Shown piece after piece: positions 53,850-64,000 of a stretch of DNA of 64,000 bases. Under the pieces are notes generated by a model, which was not told where the DNA came from, searched no databases, and worked only from the letters and a program-made list of their open reading frames with translations. This DNA is from Calocera cornea HHB12733. Its lineage: Eukaryota > Basidiomycota > Dacrymycetes > Dacrymycetales > Dacrymycetaceae. Location: the NCBI GenBank assembly GCA_001632435.1, contig KV424028.1:42137-106136 (forward strand). Reading direction: 5' to 3'. Each line of letters begins with the position of its first letter. Positions within the stretch are counted from its first letter, which is position 1. Position numbers and translations under genes: made by a program.

Positions 53850-56543
53850 TCACAGGTAGTTGCGCTCGATTTCGCTGAGGATGCTCAAGAAATCCCACAA
53901 GTACGCGTGAGCCCTGGCGGCGCTTGCGCGGTCGGTCTCCACTTTGCGCACAGTATCGAGCAGGGTCGAGGCGACGAAACGGACCTTGTGGACAAGCGAG
54001 GGCCCGTTCGTAGCGATCGCTTGGATAGGAATGCTAGCCGACGGTTAGCCCTGGGTTGATACGCGCATCTTGTGCTTACCTGTGAAGAACGTGCAAAAGA
54101 TCACTGGCGACGGTCTCCTGATCCTGCGCTTGCTTCGCCATCAGCTCTTCGGTGGCCTTTGTATCACCAGCTGCTGTCGCCATGGACATCATCAGCTCGT
54201 CCCGATACTGCTCAATCACGAAGCGGACGAGTTGCTGCGGGTATGAGTCAGCCGATGCAGGGTCCGGTATTCGCGAACCTACCTGGGTAACATAGAGGTT
54301 GCCCTGCATGACGATGAACGGGTCGCTGGCAGTCGTCCTCGCTGTCGGGTTGTCGAAGAACTCGCGCAGCTCGGTGTATGTGGCTTTGGTGAACGCCGCG
54401 TCGGGGTAGCTGTCAGAGCCGTCGACGAAGGCATGCTGGTCGAGGCTAGAGCGACCGAGACGTAGCGGTGGTGGCGTGTGCGCGAGTGCGGAGACGATGC
54501 GGGAATGCAAGGACTCGATCTCGGACAGCCTCGACTGGGCCGCGAGACCTGTCGGAGGAGACCGCTTGTCGACGCGAATGCGAACCAGGATCTCACCCAG
54601 CAAGGCGAAGATGCGGGAGATGTAGTTGAGGCCGGAGATGATGGCCGTCTTCCCAGGCGGCTGTGGTTGGACACCAGAGAGAGTGATGCTGCCAGTTCGT
54701 CAGTGTTTGCTCTTCTGCATGTCAGATAAGGCGTACTATTCATCATCCACTTCCTTCGGGAAGTGAAGCGTGCAATCCTCGTCTCTCAGGCATATTGGCC
54801 GGCCCAGTAGGACGGACATGGACTTGTCCGCTGTGCGAACATGAGCAGGAGCACGAAACGCAGGGCCAGCAGACGCACCATCGAAGAGCAGCCAGAACAC
54901 CCGCCGCCGCACCTCTGTCTCGATAGGATCGCACGCGGCGTAGCTGCTCTCCTCGTGCATGTGCAGGGTGACGGCTATGTGCGCTGCTTCTCCAAAAGAA
55001 GCGTGTGACGTGGCATCGTGGCCCTCGCTAAGGACGCGTCAGTAGCCACCCTGAGGCGAGAACAGAAGCGCACCCACCAGAAGTGGTACACGGTGTCGCT
55101 GCGCGGTGCCGTCAGCCAGCGGATCGGGACAGTGCATGAGAAACGCAAACGCACAAGTAGCGGATGACGACCATGATGCTCATGGGCGGGTCGTACTTGG
55201 CCACGGTGATGTGCCGGCTCGCCTCGTGACAGGACTGTGCCAGCCGCCGCACCTCCCGCCTGCTCATGGGCAAGCACGCCCTCGGAACCTGGGATGCCGT
55301 CAGACTGCTGCTGCGTGCCGGCAGCCCCACAAGACCCACCTGCACCAGAGTGGAAGCGACGGTGCTCATGACCAGGGCGAAGAAGAGTGTGTCCCGCTCT
55401 TCTCTCCGGCTCGCCAGGTCCGCCAAGAAACTCGGCTTGTGCACGCACGGCGTCAGCGGGTAAACGAATTCGAAGAACAGGCTGAGGATGTGCAAGATCT
55501 GTGGCCGGGGCGCAATGTCGTCGATCCTGTGCTGGCGGGTGAAGTGGTAGTCGAGCGCCGGGTAGAGCGGCATGTAGTGATGCCCCACAGGCGCTATGGG
55601 AGATCCGGGTGAGTTCATCGGGAGGTTGTACAGTGGGTAGGTCGGCATACTGGGAAGGGGTGGGTAGTTCCCAGATGCAGGGGGGAGGGATGCACGGCCC
55701 GAGATCGATGCTGCCGAGGTGTAGCTCGGCGTTGGTGACGAAGGCGCCTCGAAGGCATAGGAGGTAGAGGGCGTGTGGGTGTCTGCCGCTATGGGGTAGC
55801 GTGACGGGGGCATATCGAGCGACAACGGCAACGACTCGTCCGGTGATGGTGTTGCATTCCATGCTGTAAGGGGGACTGGCGGCGGAGGAGGGGGATGGGA
55901 TGCGGTCGAGGTGCTGGACTGGATGATTGACCTCGTCGGCGAGAGAGGGGGCACAGAGCCCCTCTGCGTGCCATTCTCCTGTCCCTGCTCTCGCTGCTGC
56001 TGTTCCTGCAGGCGGCGCAGATAGCTGGGAGAAGGGTCAATCTCCGGTATCGGAGCGTGGGAAGAAGAGGCGCACAGGTTCGGTGGACCCCGCTTTTTGG
56101 GCTGATAATCATAGGTGCAGGGGATGTTGAGGGCGAGGCAATGCTTGCAGGGCGTGTTTGCGACGGCGCTGCCGTTAGCATTGCTTGTGCTGGGCACCGG
56201 CCCCTCGTCCGGGCCGGCGCCATCCCTTGCACAGCGAACCTTGCGTGCCCGACAGGCATCGCAGCCTACACAAACCGGACCATTCACGTGAGAAGGGCCA
56301 TTGAGAGGTAGTGCCGAGGAAACAGCGAAAGAACATACTCTGTGATTGGCGTTTTCGCTTTGCTTTCTCCTCGGCGATGCCGGTGATTGTCATAGTAGGG
56401 AATGTGGTGTCGGCGGGGAATGGATGGGGGATGTGATGGAGGAGGTTTGGGTATGGGTGTGGGAGGTTGTGTTGGTAGACTGGGGAGTAAGAGGGGAGGA
56501 TGTGCTGCTCCTGCTCCTGCTGCTTGACCCTGATTGCGGGCAT
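53850..56543 (-). CDS. Zn2Cys6 fungal transcription factor
   Basis: This encodes a 774-residue nuclear regulator. Exons on the minus strand are 56543-56339, 56265-55155, 55098-55078, 55027-54879, 54830-54737, 54688-54283, 54234-54080 and 54033-53850 (2325 nt). The zinc cluster reads CDACRARKVRC, a spacer, then CKHCLALNIPC; the first splice joins KRKRQSQS to CDACR and fixes the start of the cluster. A Pro/Ser-rich stretch follows, then the fungal-specific regulatory domain: HILSLFFEFVYPLTPCVHKPSF, RREERDTLFFALVMSTVAS, the YFDTVYHFW block built by a 21-nt exon, RRRVFWLLFDADKSMSVLLG and RPICLRDEDC. The protein ends LSEIERNYL. A Gln/Pro-rich N-terminal stretch comes from the first exon; I used the ATG giving MPAIRVKQQ. 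The target genes are not known, and no clustered pathway suggests one. Confidence 0.9.
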
Positions 56544-58196
56544 GTCTCGCACCCGCTCGACCTGCACCCAGACGGAGGCGGACCCACGGCCGGGCGAGTC
56601 CAAGTGTGGGGTAAGCCTTCGTAACCCTAGCCGGGGCCTGCGCGCGTGGCTCCTCTTCAACCCCGGCAACGTGACCCCCCGGCCCTGACCGACACCGCGC
56701 GTAAAGGGGTCGCCGAGAGGAGAGGCCGATCGTCAAAGTCGGCCGTTTCGTCGTCCACAACCGTCAACAATGCAGGCAGGCTCAAGAGGGCGATCGCGCT
56801 CAACCAAGCAGGAGAGCGGGGAGGGGGGAGTCCCTTCAATAGCACCGTCACTCTGCACCAATATTATCCTATTCTCCCACGCGCCAACCCCGGGAAATAG
56901 ACACTCCAGCCGCAGGCAGCACTCCTCCTACATAGTCCAGATACCGCTGGGCCATAAAGCACGTGAACGAACCTCTCCCTCCCCTCCATCTCCAGACGTC
57001 TCCCCTCCCGTCCACGCCGTCACACCACCACCCCGCCCTTCTTCGGCCCTTCTCAACCTCGCCCTCCTGGTCCATCCACCTTCTTTCTTCTGCCTCCTTC
57101 TTCCCTTTCGCGTCCCAATCGCGCAAGCCCGTCCTCGCACGCTGGTGCTTACAAGGACAACGCCTCCTCCATCCCCCCCATCGCCGCGGATGGCCTGCGA
57201 CGTTCCTGCTTGCTACCGTCCCTGGCAAGGCCAGCACTCTCCCCCGGTCTTCCCACATCAGATCGATCGGATGGTGTATCCCACACTCTCCTTTACCCCA
57301 CAGTATTGGTCATTTCCGGCGTGCCTTTATGCTTTTCCCGCCCGACCTCTTTTCTCACACCCCGACCGTTGGCACCTCCATTCAGGCGAGACCGGCGACG
57401 GTCCTAACTTCCGTCCCCGCGCGCGATCTTCCATTACCCGCCCGTCCACGTCGCTCACCCGCAGCCAGGAGATGGCGCACATCCGTCCTTCTCGCACCGC
57501 ATATCACACACACCGTCCTCTCCGGAAATCTCTTATCCTCCCAATCCGTTCCCTCTGCGGTATCACATGCAGACAGTGCGCGTGCTCACCGTCGGCGCCG
57601 ATACACCCCGACCGCGGCTCACGCAGACGTCCTGATCAACCATTGTCGAGGTTCTGATCGCATGAAGAGAGCCTCTCAAAGACGTGTTGCTGCACATACT
57701 TTCTTCCTCATTCCCTTGCTGCCTGCCAGCGGACGGCTTCGCACGCTTCTGGAGTGTCATATGCGCTACGAAGAGGGTTTTCGCATTGGAAAAGCCACCA
57801 TTGGTCGCCAGACCAAATAACCGTAACGGCGGAGTTGTTGACTAGTACCGTTAGACAGACACCAGTGCAGCGGCATCGTCTTCCCCGTGATTGCGTAGTG
57901 GGGCCGGACATGGTTGTGCCAGATTACAAGCCGGATTTTCAGACCGAATAGAAGTAGCTTGCGCCCCTGCTAGAATGTCATGGCAGCGGCAAGACGCGCT
58001 TTCCTGCAGACGCCTGCTGCACCAGCATGGAAAGTGACGAGGGATTGGCATTGAACGGTGATAGAATACAGAATGAGGATGCGGACATCAACGGATCCGG
58101 AACTTCATGACTACTGAAACGTGCAATGTCTACGCTCAGCGGGCCATCCAAGCAGGACGATAGTGGTGCGCACCCTGCTCCGCATACAAGGGCCAT
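56544..58196. other. Intergenic, pyrimidine-rich leader region
   Basis: This is 1.65 kb upstream of the transcription factor gene. Two overlapping plus-strand frames of about 290 codons (56770-57657 and 56963-57820) are open in different frames because the strand is C/T-rich and poor in stops; neither has a domain. A CACGTG lies at 56960-56965. No gene is supported. Confidence 0.4.
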
Positions 58197-58611
58197 TCAC
58201 TTCTTGCCGTAGTCGTCCGCGAAGGGATCTCCAAGCGCTGGCGGCGGTTTAGGACATGCCTGATCCAGATCGAGGTCATCATCTCGCACCTTGGTTCAGC
58301 TTGGCCATGATCTCCCCGTCTATAATCTTCTCCGTCTCCCTCTCTCGGCCAGTCTCTGCGCCCGCCCCAGGACCGGTCCTCGCACCACCCTCGCCGTTCC
58401 TCCTGCGCCGAGGCGGTGGCGGCGACCCATGCGCAGCACGGCGCTTGCGCGTAGCAGCACCTCCATCGAACTGTGTTTGCCCAGCAGGCGAGGGCGACGG
58501 GGATCGCGAAGTAGAAGAAGATTCAGGCGAGTTCATATTTAGCGATTGGTTTGTCCGTGGTCGGGATGAGAGATGCGTTGTGCTGTTGTAAGGACGATTG
58601 TCGCGAGTCAT
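58197..58611 (-). CDS. Small basic Ser/Pro/Arg-rich hypothetical protein
   Basis: Two exons on the minus strand, 58611-58290 and 58237-58197 (363 nt), encode 120 residues. An alternative start at 58536 (MNSPESSS) would give a 95-residue protein and has a better start context, with A at -3. The middle is disordered and basic (ATRKRRAAHGSPPPPRRRRN), a possible nuclear localisation signal. A short helix (TEKIIDGEIMAKLNQ) and the acidic-aromatic end ALGDPFADDYGKK follow, the latter created by the splice. Without the splice the frame stops after NQGAR. I do not recognise the family. The distinct C-terminal end and clean splice support a real gene, with modest confidence. Confidence 0.5.
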
Positions 58612-58752
58612 CTGCCTCCGACCAAACTGAGGGTCACAGTGCGCGACAGATTGCTTTTGGCCAACCGCGTAGACAAAACAGTTGGATTGTATGATTACGA
58701 TGTAGAAAGAGCGCTAGCAATTCCTCTGGTTACATGAATCATGTCAGACAGA

Positions 58753-61320
58753 TCATAGATCATCCTCAGCCTCGTCCACCCGCTCTTCAGCCCGCTCCTC
58801 TCCCATCGCCGTGTCGCCATCTTGCTGGTCTGACCCCGTTCGACTCTGTGCCCGTAACGATGGGGGGCGAGGTGTTGCAAAGGGCATAATCTCACGCGTT
58901 GTTCCATCTCTGTTTCTTATAATGCCGTTCGTGAGACCACCCGCTTTGAGTCGTCCCAAGAGAGCCGACCCAGTCACCCATGGCATCCTACCCTTCATGA
59001 CCGCCTTCTCTATCGCAATAAGGAGTTGAGATTCAGCCCAGAACCAAGGATCCTTTTCGTCTGGTATCCGGTCTAGGAAGAAGTCGTGCCAGAAATCGAA
59101 GGCCTCAAAAAGATGGCCTGATGCGATACCGGCGCGTATACCCAAAAGTACCAGGGGGTCGTCGACTTTGATGCCATGCTGTCTATTGAACCTCATGGTG
59201 GCGAGCGCAGTTCGTAGAGCAGGGTACGCTTTCGATTTGTCCGCCACATCCCGATCGAGAAAAGGCGTTAACGACGCGCGTATCATAGAGTCTCTCGATG
59301 CCGGGTCCAGGTTGTGACTCTCTCCCTCCTCAGCCGCCAATTGGATGACCTCCGAAGCCAGGTCCGAGTCCTTGAACTTCTGAGCATAGTGAAGCAGCGT
59401 GGCATATGCTCGTGCTCCAGCCTTGTAGTTGTCCTTGAGAGCAGAAGAGAGCATGTCAGTGGCCACGCGAGGCGAGTATTTGGCAGCCGCAGCCAAAAGC
59501 ACATTGACGTCGTTCGGGTCTGGCTTTTCCTGACGAGCCAAAATGACTCGCAGAGCTCGGAATCCGGCAGAGAGTTCCCCCAGTAAGAAATAGCAATGTG
59601 CAATCGCATTGATGGTAGCTCGGGGCTCGTTCGCCAACGCGCCTTTGCTCGCAACAAAATTCGAGACAACTTTCGTGGCGAACTTGCGCGCATCACGGGC
59701 TGCAGGTTTCTCGTCGTTCGCCATCTTATCATCGCTGATCCGGACGAAGTGAGCGACCAACTCGGTCGCCAGCTTCGCACTCCCGAGAATGCTGGCGTTC
59801 TTGGCTCTACGCTCGTACTTTTCGTATAGTGCGCGTGCTTCAGAGGCGGCACCCATCCGGCTCGCTTGGTAGATCACTTCTGCTCGATGCATCGGATCGA
59901 TGCGATAATTGTGCTGAAGGAGGTTACGGACCACTTTCCTGCCGTCAGTGTGGCGATTCTCGTGGTTCAACCGAGTGAGAAGGACAGACAGTGCGTGCCC
60001 CTGCGGCAGCGGGTAGATGTCTTCCAATTGCGGGGTGGAGAGGCGCTCGTAGACAAAGACCGCGAGATCAGGCCGGACAACGTGGACGCAAAAATCGTAG
60101 ACGAGCCATATGATCTCATCCGATAGGGATGGTATCTCGGCCGTATCTTGAGCCCAGGCGGTGACAAGACCAGCAAGCAATTCCGCGTCCTTCTCCGTGC
60201 CGGATAACAAGAGCGTCTCCGTCACTCTGGTCACCGCTGCTCGGTACACGGGATCAAACAAAGCTTTTGATTTCATGGATTGCATGAATTCATAAGCCAG
60301 ATCATAGAATCCGAAGTGAAGGCAGGTCTTGACGAGAGTGCCGACGATCACGAAAGTGAAATGTTCAGCGCTGGAGATGGAAGGCGCTCCGTCGGCTTCA
60401 GAAAGGACCTTCTCCGTCTGCTGAACCATCGAGCCTTCAGGAATATAACCCTCCGAAACGAGATGCTTGAACACATCGAGGGCCAGCTCGCTTTCAGAGC
60501 GTGTGGTGAGTTGATGTATCAGTTGCAGGGCGGTGCGTATGAATGACGGCCGTTCGAGAGCATCCGCTTCACCTGGCGAGACTGCCGGCACCTCCGGGTC
60601 TCCTTCGACGTCGTCTTCCACTGCAATCGGGGCAGGGTTTGGACGGGGCTCCATCAAGGTCTCTTGCTCCAGAAAGTCACTGCGCGTGAAGAGTAGGGAG
60701 TGCGCAGCTCGGATGAACGCAATGGCGGACTGGTCGTATCGCTCGGTTTCGACGATGGACACGCAGATAAGAAGCAGCACTTTCACATCGCGCATGGGCA
60801 CCGTGTTGTCCATGCGATCATCTCTTAGCCGGTCCCAAATGTCGAGAATCTTGGTCTTTGGAAGCACGTTGAAGGGACGATAAGCGAGTTGCTGAAGAGC
60901 CATTTCGAGTAGCTCGCGAGCTTCTGGGTCCCAGGTGATCATGACGAGGATATCGTCGAGTATAAGCTGGGGCAAAAGCGGCATCTCTCGATGATGATCG
61001 ACTGCAAAGTGAAACATGGTTGCAAGCGTGTCTTTGGACAAGCGTTGCGTGTAGACTGGCGACCTTGCTCGTAGGGAGAGGTACATGTCCCGTGGGTTGA
61101 CATCCCCGGCGGTGGGATCGATAGGGTAGAACTCTACCGCCTCTACGCGGCAGTTCTGAACCGCGTCGTATAAAGACTGGGTATGAAGTCAGTCCCACTG
61201 TCTGAGCATGTCGGTTGCAATGTTGCGCACCTCCCGTAGACCCGCGACAGCGTTCGCACTCCACCATGCTCGAGCCCGCCTGGCCGGGCTGGTTGTAAGC
61301 ATCGTACGTCGCGAATGCAT
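58753..61320 (-). CDS. Probable mitochondrial helical-repeat (PPR/TPR-like) protein
   Basis: Two exons on the minus strand, 61320-61231 and 61155-58753 (2493 nt), encode about 830 residues. The second exon is open for 801 codons. The body is almost entirely alpha-helical with repeat-like pairs of helices (for example SELALDVFKHLVSEGYIPEG, HFGFYDLAYEFMQSMKSKAL, HRAEVIYQASRMGAASEARAL, YATLLHYAQKFKDSDLASEV), typical of PPR/TPR proteins in organellar RNA metabolism. The first exon (MHSRRTMLTTSPARRARAWW) is Arg-rich and lacks acidic residues, like a mitochondrial presequence, which supports this start, but the first splice (GTGCGC to TTCAG, phase 0) is the weakest part of the model. The tail is acidic (EERVDEAEDDL). 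RNA target and partner are unknown. Confidence 0.7.
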
Positions 61321-61737
61321 GTGAGCAGGCAAAGACTGTCTGTGATGGACATTGTCGATCCCCCCGAATTGCCCAGTCACTGGCCGTCTCCATGAATGGC
61401 AACAAACGTGCGCGTGAGGGCGGAGAGTTGTGAGAGTGCGAGGTCCCAGGCTCATCGGCCCTTCCAAGAGGCAGGGTGAACGTAAGTCAGGACGACTGCT
61501 GATAGTGAGTCAGGCGTGGAGGTTGAGTGCGTCAATGGGAACATGCGGCTCCGAGCACCGAGACGATGAATGGGTTGGAACGGATTGGGAGATGGGCAGC
61601 CTTTCCGGCAGTGATCGTCTCAAATTTGGCGTCGACCTCAGGGTCCACACCAATTGGCCCGGCGTCCCTGAACCGTCCCGTGGCGAAAGGGGGGCATTGT
61701 CTGAGCGCATTTCACACCTTCCATCAAGACCATCACC
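61321..61737. promoter_or_regulatory. Divergent promoter region
   Basis: These 417 bases separate the helical-repeat gene (minus) and the GRASP gene (plus). Minus-strand frames that extend upstream of the helical-repeat start show that its first exon could lie further right. No TATA box or repeat is evident. Confidence 0.4.
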
Positions 61738-62830
61738 ATGGGCGCAGGACAATCCTCTTCCTCCCACTTGCCTACCGCTTTGCATGTACTCCGTGTATCT
61801 CCTGGATCCCCCGCTGCTCTCGCCCACATAGAACCATTCTTTGACTACATCGTCGGTCTCGTTGGCGCAGGAGCCGTACGCACTCCCATCCTGGACGTGC
61901 TCAGCGTCGCTTACACCGACTCACCATAGAACGATCAAGGCTTAGAACCAGATAATCTTGGACGGGTAGTGGAGCAATACGAAGGCAGAACCCTCTCTCT
62001 CCGCGTATACAGCGCAAAGACAAAATCCAACCGACGTGCGTTATTCTTGCTCCTCTCACACGTGTATGCTCATCCCGTTGGCAGTTGTATCACTGACACC
62101 TTCGCGTGCATGGGCTCTTGCTCACGCTCAAAATACCAACCAACCTAAAGATCCCAATGCACAGCCGTCGCTGCTTGGTCTGAGCCTTCGACTGTGTGAC
62201 CCTACTCACGCGCTGGAGAACGTCTGGCATATTCTGGAAGTGATGGAGGGGAGCCCGGCAGAAAGTGCAGGTGCGCAGTAAACGTCTCCTTCTGCTCTCA
62301 GATGCGAAATCTCAACATGCATGCAGGTCTTGTGCCTTACGGAGACTGGATTGTCGGCTGGTCCGGCGGTGTCCTCAGCGCAGAGTCCGACTTTTACGAT
62401 TTGGTTGAAGCGGTGAGCACATCAAATTTGGATGGCGACACCTTTCTCACCTGTTTTCAGCACGTCGACAAGCCATTGCGCGTCTATGTATATTCATACG
62501 ACTTTGAGTACGTGCTTTTGTTTCACAGTCGTGGTCGCTCGGATGTCCGGAACTGAGTTCTGCGACAGCTCTTTGCGAGAAGTGGTTCTCATACCGAATC
62601 GTCAATGGGGCGGCGAAGGACTACTGGGTTGCGGGGTGGGCTATGGCCTGCTGCACCGCATACCACAAGTAGAGCCTCATGTCGACGCTTCATCCACCGG
62701 CCCTACTTCCGTTCAGCCTTCGCTCTCCCGCCACAGTACCACCATTTTTGAGGACGAAGAGGACGGCGATGAGACTTTTGTCCCGGCCCAGGTACCATGG
62801 AGTCCTTCCCAAGTCAGAGCCCACGCATAG
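61738..62830 (+). CDS. GRASP-type Golgi reassembly stacking protein
   Basis: This encodes a 274-residue GRASP55/65-like (yeast Grh1-like) protein of the early Golgi and ER exit sites, involved in membrane tethering and unconventional secretion. Exons are 61738-61875, 61930-62035, 62085-62270, 62327-62412, 62461-62507 and 62569-62830 (825 nt). The N-terminus MGAGQSS has Gly2 for myristoylation. Two PDZ-like halves are visible: [20 protein letters not shown] with FFDYIVG and [12 protein letters not shown], then [20 protein letters not shown] with [19 protein letters not shown] and [10 protein letters not shown], and a [20 protein letters not shown] ending LHRIP. The C-terminal Ser/Pro region is short. 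The first donor is uncertain: GTACGC (61876) is the stronger site, but GTTGGC (61861) aligns better with the family and would give 269 residues. Both keep the frame. Confidence 0.9.
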
Positions 62831-64000
62831 CATTCCTGACTTTCTTGGCCGGTTCCAATGTTCGGATTAATAACACATTTGATGTCGTCCATACAGTCTG
62901 TATACCATACTTCCCTTCTGTTCTCGTCTCCAGGCACACTTCAAGACTTTTCCGTTTGCATATTCAAACTGTTTAACAATATGACCACTGTATAATAGCA
63001 TTAGCCGACCGGGGTTTCTATGTGAGGGTAGACGATGATAACCCTGGTAGGGTTCTCCAGAAGCCCTAACAGACCGTTCTACTCACAAAACCCTAACCCA
63101 CTAACCCTAACCCCAACCCCAACCCTAACCCCATATTGTGACAGCAGGTGGAAATCTAAGGCCCGGAGACACTCAGATTGGCTAGGGTTAGGGACAGGTG
63201 TACAGCCACGAGCATTTGCACTGTTAGCTTTCAACATGCTACACTGGTCCGTTCGGGCCGAAAATCCTATAGCACTTTATGGGTGAAGAGGGCTAGGGGT
63301 GAGGGTTACACAGCCACCCAGGGACCACTTTTAGCGGCTGTGCAGGGTCCATTCCCAGTCACCCTGGGGGCTCCCTGGGGCCTCTAAGGAGGTCATGGGT
63401 GGGGGTGGGTGGGTGGATGGCTTTGGGTATGCTTTGGGTATGTCTGGGGGTGTGAGGGCACACCACAGTAACGAGGCTGCCTGACGGTAGACAAGTACAA
63501 GAGTCAAGTGGAATAGGTGGAGTAGTGACGTATGAGGGGGTTTGAGTATAGGGGAATAGGTGTATGATTGACCGAGTGCCTAAGTCCCTATGGTGGGGGA
63601 TTCCTCAGAGACCAGATCTGAGGAGCTAAGGGGCCTAAAGCCCACCTATATATACCCTACAGACCTGCATGGGTCAGAGCATGGAACCCATCATGGGGCA
63701 CATCATGGAGCAGGTCATGGAACGAGGCTGCGCGTGTATGAGTTGTGGCTGCTGAGTCGTGATGAGTGGCCAGACTCATGGCTGTGCAGTTGTCCGGGCC
63801 ACACTCTAGACCATAGGCCTGGACCCTGAAGGCCGGATTCCCTGTTGGGAAGTGCTTCTGAAGCAAGTAAGAGCCGAATAAGGAAGGAAAATAGAGTGTC
63901 CCCTGACATCTATAGTGTTTTCATGGTTGGTTAGGGTAAGAGTTGTGGGTCTGGGCTGATTTCAGGTCTGAAATACGTAAAGTCGTTCCCACAAGTTTAC
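62831..64000. other. Gene-poor right end with telomere-like and tandem motifs
   Basis: After the GRASP 3' flank (to about 63020) the sequence changes character. It has clusters of CCCTAA and TTAGGG-like words, G-rich tracts (GGGTGGGGGTGGGTGGGTGG near 63397), TTTGGGTATG duplicated at 63423-63442, and a CATCATGG/GTCATGG series at 63689-63721. No protein-coding gene is supported. It may be subtelomeric DNA or a degraded repeat element. Confidence 0.5.
63088..63132 (+). repeat. Telomere-like CCCTAA-type tract
   Basis: The stretch reads ACCCTAACCCACTAACCCTA and continues with CCCCAA and CCCTAA variants to 63132. It resembles degenerate TTAGGG telomere repeats read on the opposite strand. More single units occur at 63059-63070 (AGCCCTAACAG), 63181-63193 (GCTAGGGTTAGGG, opposite strand) and 63929-63938. 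A short interstitial or subtelomeric remnant is the simplest reading. Confidence 0.7.

Noticed and set aside
56770..57820. Two overlapping plus-strand frames of about 290 codons
   Set aside because: They lie in two different frames over the same C/T-rich, stop-poor DNA and carry no domain. They are better explained as leader or promoter of the minus-strand regulator gene.
63088..63193. Telomere fusion signature
   Set aside because: A head-to-head fusion would read TTAGGG then CCCTAA. Here CCCTAA-type units come first on the plus strand, so fusion is not supported.

Overview
The window looks like nuclear DNA of a GC-rich filamentous basidiomycete, most likely an Agaricomycete. Genes are closely packed, most introns are about 45-80 bases, and many 5' splice sites read GTGCGT or GTGCGC. 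The gene set is fungal: RTA1-like membrane proteins, a GPI-type chitin deacetylase, a Zn2Cys6 regulator, TPR-CHAT proteins and small secreted proteins. A short CCCTAA/TTAGGG-type tract near the right end fits fungal telomere units. All gene models were assembled by eye from splice signals, frame and family conservation. For every multi-exon model the exon lengths sum to a multiple of three. No search was run.

Layout. 0.4-8.8 kb: four tandem same-strand RTA1-like 7TM genes. 9.9-10.2 kb: an 80-residue secreted peptide gene. 10.8-14.7 kb: a head-to-head mitochondrial pair, a K+/H+ exchange-related protein (minus) and the branched-chain 2-oxoacid dehydrogenase E1 alpha subunit (plus, with an N-run inside an intron). 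16.4-18.0 kb: a single-pass cell-surface protein. 20.1-22.9 kb: UTP4, a ribosome-assembly WD40 protein, head-to-head with an unknown membrane-anchored protein (23.5-24.7 kb). 25.1-25.5 kb: TIM10. 26.4-28.0 kb: chitin deacetylase. 29.5-32.5 kb: a long disordered protein with a PH-like segment.

33.3-42.6 kb: a 21-exon ABCC transporter flanked by two paralogous secreted beta-sandwich proteins that resemble glutamic peptidases. 43.4-44.6 kb: a short-chain dehydrogenase. 44.7-52.6 kb: two adjacent TPR-CHAT (caspase-like) genes. 53.9-56.5 kb: a Zn2Cys6 transcription factor. 58.2-61.3 kb: a small hypothetical gene and a probable mitochondrial helical-repeat protein. 61.7-62.8 kb: a GRASP Golgi protein. 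63.0-64.0 kb: gene-poor sequence with telomere-like and tandem motifs.

The most interesting items are the tandem TPR-CHAT pair (candidate protease/cell-death sensors, possibly with an unmodelled N-terminal domain), the secreted Gln/Glu pair around the ABC transporter, the RTA1 array with changing intron structure, and very short exons (6, 16 and 21 nt) that automated annotation is likely to miss. I found no CRISPR array, tRNA, rRNA or intact transposon.
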